14,273 nt of DNA from an uncultured Frankineae bacterium (GTDB lineage: Bacteria > Actinomycetota > Actinomycetes > Mycobacteriales > SCTD01): NCBI GenBank assembly GCA_902805805.1, contig CADCUE010000066.1, forward strand, positions 1 to 14,273, given 5' to 3'. The notes beneath the pieces are model-generated. The model worked only from the letters and a program-made list of their open reading frames with translations, searched no databases and was not told the origin of the DNA. The translations under genes and the position numbers were made by a program. Shown piece by piece: positions 1 through 8,695 of this stretch. How positions within the stretch are numbered: position 1 is the first letter of the stretch; each line of letters opens with the position of its first letter.

Positions 1-235
1 CCGTCACGGCCGCGCCGCGCCGGGCCAGGCGGGCGCCGGCTTGCAGCGCGTCGGCCCCGTTGTCGCCGCTGCCGACGAGCAGCAGCACGCGGGCGCCGTA
101 GACCCGGCCGAGGCGCTCGGCGCACGCGACGGCCAGTCCGGTGGCGGCGCGCTGCAGGAGCGTGCCCGGCGGCAGGGTGGCCCGCAGGCGGTCCTCGGCC
201 GCACGGACCTGCGCGACGGTGTGGGCCCGGATCAC
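1..235 (-). CDS. nnrE: NAD(P)H-hydrate epimerase domain, N-terminal part of the NAD(P)HX repair enzyme (3' end outside window)
   Basis: NAD(P)H-hydrate epimerase interconverts the R and S forms of hydrated NAD(P)H so that the dehydratase can restore the cofactor. I read 78 residues from a GTG at 235-233, beginning V-I-R-A-H-T-V-A-Q-V-R-A-A-E. The visible part has the YjeF_N-type features: an opening helix, LLQRAATGLA, then strand VLLLVGSGDNGADAL, the nucleotide-binding loop of the family (usually GxGNNGGDG), and ARLARRGAAVT. In actinobacteria this domain is usually fused to the ADP-dependent dehydratase domain, which would lie beyond base 1. The gene follows acpS by 10 bases, the usual actinobacterial order. 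No strong ribosome binding site precedes the GTG, so translation may depend on acpS. The loop reads GDNGADAL where GNNGGDGL is typical, a mild divergence. The assignment is solid; full length and domain fusion cannot be seen. Confidence 0.85.
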   Translation of the reverse strand, partial: MIRAHTVAQVRAAEDRLRATLPPGTLLQRAATGLAVACAERLGRVYGARVLLLVGSGDNGADALQAGARLARRGAAVT

Positions 236-245
236 CGCGAGCCGG

Positions 246-602
246 TCACGACTCGGCCACCACGACGGCGGTGGCCAGACCGCCGTCGTGCGACAGCGAC
301 AGGTGCCAGGTGCCGATGCCCTGGGCCGCGGCCTCCTCGGCCACTCCGCCGTGCAGCACCAGGCGGGGACGTCCGTTCGGGTCGCTGACCACCTCGGCGT
401 CCTGCCAGCGCAGACCGCCGGGAGCGCCGAGGGCCTTGGCGACGGCCTCCTTGGCCGCGAAGCGGGCGGCCAGGGACTCCGACCGGCCGGCGGCCTGCTC
501 GCCCGGGGTGAACAGCCGGCCGGCGAGGCTCGGTGTGCGCGCGAGCGCGCGTTCGAGGCGCTCGACCTGCACGACGTCGACCCCCACACCGACGATGCCC
601 AT
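246..602 (-). CDS. acpS: Holo-[acyl-carrier-protein] synthase AcpS
   Basis: AcpS transfers 4'-phosphopantetheine from coenzyme A to the serine of apo-acyl carrier protein, activating fatty-acid synthesis in the cytoplasm. The 118-residue product is normal length for the family. It opens with [11 protein letters not shown], whose D9 matches the first Mg2+ ligand of AcpS, has [13 protein letters not shown] (47-59) with the second metal ligand E52, and ends with [18 protein letters not shown], the conserved C-terminal strand motif. The ATG at 602-600 is chosen because it puts the GVGVD motif at the very N-terminus. No Shine-Dalgarno sequence is visible; a -10-like CACACT sits exactly 7 bases upstream, so a leaderless transcript is possible. 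It follows the DUF5317 gene by 25 bases and precedes the NAD(P)HX repair gene by 10 bases. Confidence 0.97.
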   Translation of the reverse strand: MGIVGVGVDVVQVERLERALARTPSLAGRLFTPGEQAAGRSESLAARFAAKEAVAKALGAPGGLRWQDAEVVSDPNGRPRLVLHGGVAEEAAAQGIGTWHLSLSHDGGLATAVVVAES

Positions 603-615
603 GGCCGCCAGTGTG
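603..615 (-). promoter_or_regulatory. Possible leaderless promoter -10 element of acpS
   Basis: On the minus strand the hexamer CACACT (615-610) is followed by GGCGGCC and then the acpS ATG. Exactly 7 bases between a -10-like hexamer and the start codon is the geometry expected when transcription begins at the A of ATG. The hexamer keeps A2 and T6 of the actinobacterial TANNNT consensus but not T1, and I see no clear -35. The same layout occurs before the ABC-F gene (GACACT-N7-ATG). Promoter function is inferred. Confidence 0.4.
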
Positions 616-627
616 CCCCGGACGGCC

Positions 628-1194
628 TCAGACCGAGCGCAGGGCTCGCAGCCGGGGCCGGGGGTCGCGGGCCAGCACGGTGCCGCACGCGCTGTGGACG
701 ACCCACACCGCGCCGGCCAGCAGCAGGAGGTCGCCGACGCTGTAGACGTTGCGCAGCGGCAGCCAGTCCGGCGAGGCGAAGACGTCTCCGAGCACGAGCA
801 GCCGCGGCTCGGCGAGCACCCCCGAGTTGACGAAGTGGTCCACGTCCACCGGCAGCCCGACCTGGCGCACCGCGGCCTCGGACGCCGGCATCTGACCGCC
901 GTTCGCCGCGATCGCCAGCGCGTTCAGGGCCCCGCCGGAGGCCAGCAGCAGCAGCCCGGGCAGCCGCCGGTTGACCCACACGAAGACGCCGGCGAGGGCG
1001 TACGACGCCGCGTGCATCGTGACCAGCAGCGCGTGCGGCCAGGTCGGGAAGACGGTGAACGCCAGCACCTGCAGCCCGAGCGCACCGGCGAGCAGCCGCC
1101 CGCCGCGCAGCTCGATCGTGGCCAGGCCGGACAGCCGCCCGCCGAGCAGGGGGACGAGGAGCATCGCGAGGACCGTGCCCGCCAGGATCAGCAC
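628..1194 (-). CDS. DUF5317 family polytopic membrane protein
   Basis: The function of the DUF5317 family is unknown. The 188-residue product is strongly hydrophobic, with likely membrane segments near residues 2-18, 33-50, 57-74, 80-97 and 153-170. Conserved-looking polar spots are [13 protein letters not shown] (91-103), LGDVF (135-139) and [12 protein letters not shown] (148-159); this N/GGxMP...GDV...NVxSVGD pattern is what I recognise as the family signature. The start is a GTG at 1194-1192 with an SD-like GGGAGG five bases upstream; it overlaps the stop of the GGDEF-EAL gene by 7 bases (GTGCTGA), so the two are almost certainly translated together. That coupling suggests a role in the same c-di-GMP signalling unit, for example as a membrane partner, but this is inference. 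The frame stays open far upstream (to about 2544), but that part is an Arg/Ala-rich shadow of the GGDEF-EAL gene. Confidence 0.85.
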   Translation of the reverse strand: MLILAGTVLAMLLVPLLGGRLSGLATIELRGGRLLAGALGLQVLAFTVFPTWPHALLVTMHAASYALAGVFVWVNRRLPGLLLLASGGALNALAIAANGGQMPASEAAVRQVGLPVDVDHFVNSGVLAEPRLLVLGDVFASPDWLPLRNVYSVGDLLLLAGAVWVVHSACGTVLARDPRPRLRALRSV

Positions 1195-3248
1195 GCCAGC
1201 CTCCCGCCGAGGGCGAGCGGGATCTGGGGCTCGTCCGCGACCAGCGCCGGCAGACGGCGGGTCGCCCGGTCGCCCAACCACGGCAGCACGGCCGCCAGGT
1301 CGAGCGGACGGCTCAGGTGGTAGCCCTGCGCGACACCGCAGCCCCAGCCGCGCAGCAGGTCGAGCGTGGCCGCGTCCTCGACGCCCTCGGCCACCAGGCG
1401 CAGACCGAGGTTGTGGCCCATCTCGATGGTCGACCGGACGATCGTCGCGTGGCCCTCGTCGGAGGTGATGTGCTTGACGAAGGACCGGTCGATCTTCAGC
1501 TCGTGCACGTCGAGCCGGCGCAGGTAGGCCAGCGAGCTGTAGCCGGTCCCGTAGTCGTCGACGGCCAGCGCGACGCCCAGCTCGCGCAGCAGCCGGAGCA
1601 CGTCGGTCGCCCGCACCGGGTCCGACATGATCAGCGTCTCGGTCACCTCGAGCACCAGCGCGCTCGCGGGCACCCCGTGCTTGCGCAGCGCCTCGTCGAC
1701 CTGGCGCGGCAGACCGAGGTCGGTCAGGTGCCGCACCGACAGGTTGACCGCGACGGTGACGTCGTGACCGGCGGCCCGCCACTCGGCCACGGCGCTCAGC
1801 GCGAGGTCGAGCACGGTCAGCGTCAGCGGCGTGATGAGCCCGGTGTTCTCCACCACGGGCAGGAACTGGTCGGGCATGACGACGCCGCGCTCGGGGTGGC
1901 GCCAGCGCACGAGCGACTCGAAGCCGACGACCGTCCCGGACAGGACGTCGACCTTCGGCTGGTGCTGCAGGAACAGCTCGCCGCGCTCCATGCCCTCGCG
2001 GAGCTCGGCGGCGAGCGTCAGGCGGGCGGGGGTGTGCACGTCGTCGGCGGCCTCGTAGAGCTTGTAGCGGCCGCGCTCCACCTTCGCGCCGTAGAGCGCG
2101 ATGTCGGCGCGCTGCAGCAGCAGGTCGACGTGGTCCCCGTGGTCCGGGTGCAGCGCGACGCCGAGGCTCGCGCCGATCTCGAGCCGGACGTCGTCGACGA
2201 GGAACGGCTCGACCAGCGCGTCGATCAGGCGGGTCGCGACGTCGCAGGCCTGCTCCCCGACGGCGAGGTCGGTCACCAGGATGACGAACTCGTCCCCGCC
2301 GAGCCGGGCGACCGTGTCGTCGGGGCGCACGCTGTCCTGCAGGCGCGTGGCCACGACCCGCAGCAGGTCGTCGCCGACGTGGTGGCCGAGCGTGTCGTTG
2401 ATCTCCTTGAAGTGGTCGAGGTCGAGCAGGATGACGGCGAACGGCCGGCCGGACCGCCGCGACGCCTCGCACGCGCGCTGCACGCGCAGGCGGAACAGCG
2501 CCCGGTTGGGCAGCCCGGTGAGCCCGTCGTGCAGCGCCTCCCACTCACGGTCCGCGGCCAGCTGGGCGCTGCGGTGGATGGCCTCGATCGGCAGCAGCAG
2601 CAGCGGCACGAGCCACAGCGAGAGGTGCGCCGCGGCGGCCACCACCGGCGAGAAGGTCAGCAGCACGCCGGACGTCGCGAGCTCGAAGCGCACGTCGCTG
2701 CGCAGCAGGCCCAGGAACGGCTTGCCGGCCACGAGCGCCGCCACGACGCAGGTCAGGCACTTGTTGACGAGCAGGAAGGCGGCCCCGGCGGCGAGCGCGG
2801 CGGGCAGGTCCTCCGGCAGGCGCAGCGGCCCGCCCTCGAGCAGCGGGTGACCGGACAGCAGCGCGAAGGTCACCCGCGCGACCAGCACGGTCAGGACGTA
2901 CTGCGCCGCGTTGAACAGCACCTTGACGGCGCCCTTGCGGGAGCGGGTGTCCTGCAGCGCGACCGCCCCGCCGTGCACCGCCATGGCGACCCACAGCGGG
3001 CCGACGAACAGCAGCGCCAGGGCGAAGGTCGTGGACACCGTGATCTCGTCGCGGGCGTCGCCGCGCGCGATGACGATCGGCCGCAGCTCGCCGACGAAGA
3101 CCAGCGCGGCCAGCAGCAGGCACACAGCGGCGCTCTGCCTGCCGGAGGTCTGCCCGGCGCCGGCCACGAGGACGACGCCGAGAGCGACCGAGCCCATCAC
3201 CACGATGGTGGTGATGAAGCGCCGAGCCGCGGTCGGCAGCTGCTCCAT
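1188..3248 (-). CDS. Membrane-bound GGDEF-EAL diguanylate cyclase/phosphodiesterase
   Basis: This 686-residue protein should make and/or degrade cyclic di-GMP at the membrane. Residues about 11-225 are multi-pass hydrophobic segments forming an uncharacterised sensor domain, with conserved-looking GELRPIVI (53-60) and EITVSTTFALALLFVGP (68-84). A GGDEF domain follows: DGLTGLPNRALF (241-252), LLDLDHFKEINDTLGH, and intact RLGGDEFVIL with GGDEF at 317-321. RPDD at 308-311 sits five residues before it, an RxxD product-inhibition site. The EAL domain has ESL (444-446; the catalytic Glu is kept), N502, ExTE (534-537), DDYGTGYSSL (564-573), K585, E621 and QGY (641-643), so all catalytic residues I can check are present. 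Both activities look possible. The ATG is preceded by GGAGAAGGA. It follows a small peptide gene and overlaps the DUF5317 gene. The input signal is unknown. Confidence 0.95.
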   Translation of the reverse strand: MEQLPTAARRFITTIVVMGSVALGVVLVAGAGQTSGRQSAAVCLLLAALVFVGELRPIVIARGDARDEITVSTTFALALLFVGPLWVAMAVHGGAVALQDTRSRKGAVKVLFNAAQYVLTVLVARVTFALLSGHPLLEGGPLRLPEDLPAALAAGAAFLLVNKCLTCVVAALVAGKPFLGLLRSDVRFELATSGVLLTFSPVVAAAAHLSLWLVPLLLLPIEAIHRSAQLAADREWEALHDGLTGLPNRALFRLRVQRACEASRRSGRPFAVILLDLDHFKEINDTLGHHVGDDLLRVVATRLQDSVRPDDTVARLGGDEFVILVTDLAVGEQACDVATRLIDALVEPFLVDDVRLEIGASLGVALHPDHGDHVDLLLQRADIALYGAKVERGRYKLYEAADDVHTPARLTLAAELREGMERGELFLQHQPKVDVLSGTVVGFESLVRWRHPERGVVMPDQFLPVVENTGLITPLTLTVLDLALSAVAEWRAAGHDVTVAVNLSVRHLTDLGLPRQVDEALRKHGVPASALVLEVTETLIMSDPVRATDVLRLLRELGVALAVDDYGTGYSSLAYLRRLDVHELKIDRSFVKHITSDEGHATIVRSTIEMGHNLGLRLVAEGVEDAATLDLLRGWGCGVAQGYHLSRPLDLAAVLPWLGDRATRRLPALVADEPQIPLALGGRLAC

Positions 3249-3316
3249 GGGTCCTTCTCCGTCGCTGAGGGGGGCTGGGTCGTCCTGCCCTTCTCCTCGG
3301 CCGGATGCTGCAGATC

Positions 3317-3381
3317 CTTGAGACGTGGCGACCGGTGTCCCGGGCCGGACGGGCTCAAGACACCGATCGAGCGGTCACGTC
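3317..3381 (-). other. Nested inverted repeats between the small peptide gene and the GGDEF-EAL gene (possible leader/attenuator RNA)
   Basis: The 134-base gap before the GGDEF-EAL gene holds two nested perfect inverted repeats: an outer 6-bp pair (GACGTG 3322-3327 with CACGTC 3376-3381) and an inner 7-bp pair (CGGTGTC 3333-3339 with GACACCG 3359-3365). A third pair, CTTGAG (3317-3322) with CTCAAG (3354-3359), shares one base with each and crosses them, so it is an alternative fold or pseudoknot. I do not recognise a known riboswitch, and there is no U-run. A regulatory role is inferred only from geometry and position. Confidence 0.4.
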
Positions 3382-3382
3382 C

Positions 3383-3475
3383 TCAGGACCACTTGTGGCC
3401 GGCTTCCAGGATCGCGACCAGCGCCGCGACGGCACCGGCGGAGGACATGAGACGGGCGTTCAGGTTCTTCCACAT
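3383..3475 (-). CDS. Small hydrophobic peptide, 30 residues, unknown function
   Basis: I do not recognise this gene. The ATG at 3475-3473 opens a 30-codon frame ending in TGA at 3385-3383. AAGGAG lies 8 bases upstream, one of the best ribosome binding sites in the window, which is the main reason to believe it. The product starts MWKNLNARLM, has an uninterrupted apolar stretch at residues 13-23 (AGAVAALVAIL) within a hydrophobic segment about 9-23, and ends EAGHKWS. Basic residues (K3, R8) precede the apolar stretch, and Trp residues flank both ends (W2, W29), as in short membrane-inserting or interfacial peptides. It lies 179 bases downstream of glmS and 134 bases upstream of the membrane-bound GGDEF-EAL gene, same strand. 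It could be a small membrane regulator or a secreted/sensed peptide; no processing enzyme or transporter gene is nearby. Existence is likely; function is open. Confidence 0.62.
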   Translation of the reverse strand: MWKNLNARLMSSAGAVAALVAILEAGHKWS

Positions 3476-3483
3476 GGAGCGAG

Positions 3484-3489
3484 CTCCTT
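3484..3489 (-). promoter_or_regulatory. Ribosome binding site of the 30-residue peptide gene
   Basis: AAGGAG reads 5'-3' on the minus strand with an 8-base spacer to the ATG at 3475. It is part of a purine-rich run (AAGAGGAAGGAG). The match and spacing are near ideal, and this site decides the start of the small gene. Confidence 0.65.
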
Positions 3490-3510
3490 CCTCTTCGTGG
3501 TCGGGGGCTG

Positions 3511-3544
3511 GGGGGCACCCGGCCCGACCGGAGGTCGGTCCCCC
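3511..3544 (-). other. GC-rich hairpin between glmS and the small peptide gene (possible terminator-like structure)
   Basis: A perfect 6-bp inverted repeat with a 3-base loop (CCGACC/GGTCGG, 3524-3538) is enclosed by GGGGG (3511-3515) and CCCCC (3540-3544), giving a compact two-tier stem. It ends about 20 bases upstream of the peptide gene's ribosome binding site. A smaller perfect hairpin (GGCGC-ACC-GCGCC, 3564-3576) lies closer to glmS. Neither is followed by a T-run, so they would be unconventional terminators or RNA-stabilising elements for glmS. The rest of 3545-3640 shows nothing else I can support. Confidence 0.4.
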
Positions 3545-3640
3545 GGCACTGCAAGAGGTCGACGGCGCACCGCGCCAGGACGACACCCGTCCGGGGGAAC
3601 GTCCTGCGCCGAAGCGCTCCGCGCTGCTGCGCCGTGCGCT

Positions 3641-3667
3641 CTACTCGACCGTGCCTACTCGACCGTG
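3641..3667. repeat. 13-bp tandem duplication over the glmS stop codon
   Basis: CTACTCGACCGTG (plus strand) occurs at 3641-3653 and again at 3655-3667 with one base between. In the coding sense this repeats the last codons of glmS and its stop (CACGGTCGAGTAG). Only the first-translated copy, 3655-3667, is used as the gene end; the other copy lies just downstream. It looks like a short slippage duplication that left the protein unchanged. Confidence 0.8.
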
Positions 3668-5496
3668 ACGGACTTGGCGAGGTTGCGCGGCTGGTCGACG
3701 TCGAGCCCGCGGGCACGTGCCACCTCGGCGGAGAAGACCTGCAGCGGGACGAGCGTCAGCAGCGGCGTGAGCAGCGACTTGGTGTCCGGCAGGCGGATGA
3801 CGTGGGCGGCGTACGGCGTCACGCTGTCGTCCCCGTCGGTCGCCAGGACGATGGTGCGGGCGCCGCGGGCGCGGACCTCCTGCACGTTGTTGATCAGCTT
3901 GGCCTGCAGCGCGTGGCGCGGGGCGATGACGATCACCGGCGTGCCGTCCTCGACCAGGGCGATCGGGCCGTGCTTGATCTCCCCCGCGGGGAAGCCCTCG
4001 GCCGAGACGTAGGCCAGCTCCTTGAGCTTGAGCGCGCCCTCGAGGGCCATGGGGTAGCCGACGTGCCGGCCGAGGAACAGCACGCGCGGCTCGTCCCGGA
4101 GGTCGTGGGCGAGCTGGCGCACCCCGTCCATGCGGGTGAGCAGCTCGGCGACCAGGTCGGGGATCTCCTGCAGGTCGCGCAGGTGGGCGCGCACCTCGTC
4201 CGGGTCCCGCGTGCCGCGCAGCTGGGCGAGGTAGAGCCCGACGAGGTACATGGCGGTGATCTGCGTCATCACGGCCTTGGTCGAGGCGACGGCCACCTCC
4301 GGCCCGCCGCGCGTGTAGAGCGCGGCGTCGGACTCGCGGCTGATCGTCGAGCCGACGGTGTTGGTGACGGCGAGCACCCAGGCCTTCTGCGAGCGGGCGT
4401 GCCGCACGGCCTCGAGCGTGTCGGCGGTCTCGCCCGACTGCGACACCGCGATGACGAGGGTGTTGCGGCCGAGGACGGGATCGCGGTAGCGGAACTCGCT
4501 GGCCATCTCCACCTGCACGGGCAGCCGGCACCACCGCTCGATGGCGTACTTGCCGACCAGGCCGGAGTGGTAGGCCGAGCCGCAGGCGACGATGAAGACC
4601 TGCTCGATCCCGCGCACGTCCTCGTCGCTCATCGACAGCTCGTCGAGGTGCAGCAGCCCGTCGGCCGCGAGCCGGCCGCCGAGGGTGTCGCGGACGGCCG
4701 CCGGCTGCTCGTCGATCTCCTTGAGCATGAAGAAGTCGTAGCCGCCCTTCTCCGCCGCGTCGGTGTCCCAGTCGACGTGGTAGCTGCCGCCCTCGACGAC
4801 GGTGCCCTCGAGGTCGGTGACCGTGACACCGGCCCGGCGCACCTCGACGACCTGGTCCTGCTCGACGGCGCGGGCCTCGCGGGTGTGCGCGATGAAGGCG
4901 GTGACGTCCGAGCCGACGAAGTTCTCGCCCTCCCCGAGACCGATGACGAGCGGCAGGTTGCGCCGGGCGGCCACCACCAGGTCCGGCTCGTCGCGGTGCG
5001 ACACGACGAGGACGTACGACCCCTCGAGCAGCCGGCAGACCGCGCGCAGCGACGCCGCCAGGTCGCCCCGGGTCGGGCCGGCGGCGTAGTGCTCCTCGAG
5101 CAGGTGGGCGACGACCTCGGTGTCGGTGTCGGAGCGGCGCTCGTGACCGCGCTGCTCGAGACCGCGGGCGAGCGGCTCGAAGTTCTCGATCGTCCCGTTG
5201 TGGACGACGGCGACCGAGCCGGCGCAGTCGACGTGCGGGTGCGCGTTGGCGTCCGTGGGCGGGCCGTGGGTGGCCCAGCGGGTGTGCCCGATGCCGAGCG
5301 TGCCCTTGAGCTCGCGCTCGACGAGCACCTTCTCGAGGTTGGCGAGCTTGCCGGCCTTGCGCTCGACGTGCAGGCCGTCGGCACCGAGGACCGACACGCC
5401 GGCGCTGTCGTAGCCGCGGTACTCCAGCCTGCGCAGGCCGTCGACCACGACCTCGAGCGCCTGCTTGTCCCCGACGTAGCCCACGATGCCGCACAT
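3655..5496 (-). CDS. glmS: Glutamine-fructose-6-phosphate aminotransferase (isomerizing) GlmS
   Basis: GlmS makes glucosamine-6-phosphate from fructose-6-phosphate and glutamine, the entry step to UDP-GlcNAc for peptidoglycan. The product is 613 residues, full length. C2 follows the initiator Met (MCGIVGYVG) and becomes the N-terminal nucleophile, which fixes the ATG at 5496-5494. The glutaminase domain shows HTRWATHG (71-78), NGTIEN (100-105) and SDTDTE (122-127). The two SIS sugar-isomerase domains show ACGSAYHSG (304-312), SQSGETADT (352-360), EGALKLKELAYVSAEGF and the C-terminal NLAKSVTVE. No Shine-Dalgarno precedes the ATG; TACCGT stands 7 bases upstream. The upstream neighbour is a HAD hydrolase gene, 41 bases away, rather than glmM directly. 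No glmS ribozyme is expected here and I see none. The assignment is certain. Confidence 0.98.
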   Translation of the reverse strand: MCGIVGYVGDKQALEVVVDGLRRLEYRGYDSAGVSVLGADGLHVERKAGKLANLEKVLVERELKGTLGIGHTRWATHGPPTDANAHPHVDCAGSVAVVHNGTIENFEPLARGLEQRGHERRSDTDTEVVAHLLEEHYAAGPTRGDLAASLRAVCRLLEGSYVLVVSHRDEPDLVVAARRNLPLVIGLGEGENFVGSDVTAFIAHTREARAVEQDQVVEVRRAGVTVTDLEGTVVEGGSYHVDWDTDAAEKGGYDFFMLKEIDEQPAAVRDTLGGRLAADGLLHLDELSMSDEDVRGIEQVFIVACGSAYHSGLVGKYAIERWCRLPVQVEMASEFRYRDPVLGRNTLVIAVSQSGETADTLEAVRHARSQKAWVLAVTNTVGSTISRESDAALYTRGGPEVAVASTKAVMTQITAMYLVGLYLAQLRGTRDPDEVRAHLRDLQEIPDLVAELLTRMDGVRQLAHDLRDEPRVLFLGRHVGYPMALEGALKLKELAYVSAEGFPAGEIKHGPIALVEDGTPVIVIAPRHALQAKLINNVQEVRARGARTIVLATDGDDSVTPYAAHVIRLPDTKSLLTPLLTLVPLQVFSAEVARARGLDVDQPRNLAKSVTVE

Positions 5497-5509
5497 GCGG
5501 CTCACGGTA
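5497..5509 (-). promoter_or_regulatory. Probable leaderless promoter -10 element of glmS
   Basis: TACCGT (5509-5504, minus strand) fits the actinobacterial -10 consensus TANNNT and is followed by exactly 7 bases (GAGCCGC) before the glmS ATG. The only purine-rich run, GGGAGGG, is more than 20 bases from the ATG, too far to act as a Shine-Dalgarno. No convincing -35 is visible. Together this suggests transcription starting at the glmS ATG, independent of the HAD gene upstream. Confidence 0.5.
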
Positions 5510-5537
5510 GTGCGCGCCCACCCTCCCGCAGGGGACC

Positions 5538-6235
5538 TCAGGCGCTGTCGGCCCGGAGCAGCGCCGGGACCTCCGACAGCGAGGCGACGGTGACCCGGCG
5601 CTCGTGCACCACGGGCGTCTCGGCCCGCTCGAGCACCCACGTCGTGCGGTAGGGCACGTGCACCGCCCACCCGCCGAGCTCGAGGACCGGATGGACGTCC
5701 GACACCTCGCTGTTGCCGACCATGAGGAAGCGCTCGGGCGGCACGCCGAGGAAGCGCAGCAGCTCCGCGTAGGTCGCCGGGCCCTTGTCCGGGACGATCT
5801 CGACGTGGCTGAAGCAGCCCGCGAGGCCCGAGGCGGCGAGCTTGCGGCGCTGGTCGACCAGGTCGCCCTTGGTCACGAGGACCACCCGGTGGGTCCGGCC
5901 GAGCGCGAGGACGGCCTCCTCGGCGCCGGGCAGCACCTCCACCGGTCCGGTGAGCAGGCTGCGCCCCAGCTCGAGGAAGGGGACGACCGGCGCGTCCGGG
6001 CCGGCGAGCTCCTGCGCCGTCTGCAGGACGTTGAGGGTCCACGACTTCACGCCGAAGCCGTACGTCGACAGGTTCGTCCGCTCGGTGCGGGCCAGGGCGC
6101 GGGCGACCTGCTCGGGTCCGGCGTACGGCGCGAGCAGCCGGGCGACCTCCACCTCGGCGTCGTCGAAGGCGTCCTGGCAGCGCCAGAGCGTGTCGTCGCC
6201 GTCGACGCCGACCACCTCGACCGGCTCGGCGAACC

Positions 6236-6239
<4 letters not shown>
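5538..6239 (-). CDS. HAD-superfamily hydrolase (phosphatase-like)
   Basis: This 233-residue protein has the HAD phosphohydrolase motifs: motif I VDGDDTLW (12-19) with nucleophile D13 and general acid D15, motif II VTKGD (122-126) with T123, a motif III lysine probably K152 (PDKGPATY), and motif IV MVGNSEVSDV (173-182), which supplies the metal-binding acidic residue. A helical cap (about 20-110) lies between motifs I and II, the type C1 arrangement. The C-terminal GGWAVHVPYRTTWVLE continues the Rossmann core. The substrate cannot be told from the sequence; a small phosphorylated metabolite is likely. The ATG at 6239-6237 overlaps the pepN stop (ATGA), so the pair is translationally coupled. 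Being between glmM and glmS does not by itself imply an amino-sugar substrate. Confidence 0.88.

Positions 6240-8691
<2,452 letters not shown>

Positions 8692-8695
<4 letters not shown>

Noticed and set aside
1195..2544. An N-terminal extension of the DUF5317 frame to 2544
   Set aside because: It overlaps the GGDEF-EAL gene in another frame and is Arg/Ala/Pro-rich. The GTG at 1194 has a good GGGAGG site and begins the hydrophobic protein directly.
3249..3382. Known c-di-GMP riboswitch (GEMM class I or class II) before the GGDEF-EAL gene
   Set aside because: The region has inverted repeats but I cannot find the conserved GEMM core or its tetraloop/receptor bases. A covariance-model search would settle it.
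3375..3716. A 113-codon minus-strand frame across the glmS 3' end and the small peptide gene
   Set aside because: It overlaps glmS out of frame and is Arg/Ser/Pro-rich shadow sequence; the short frame at 3383-3475 has the real ribosome binding site.
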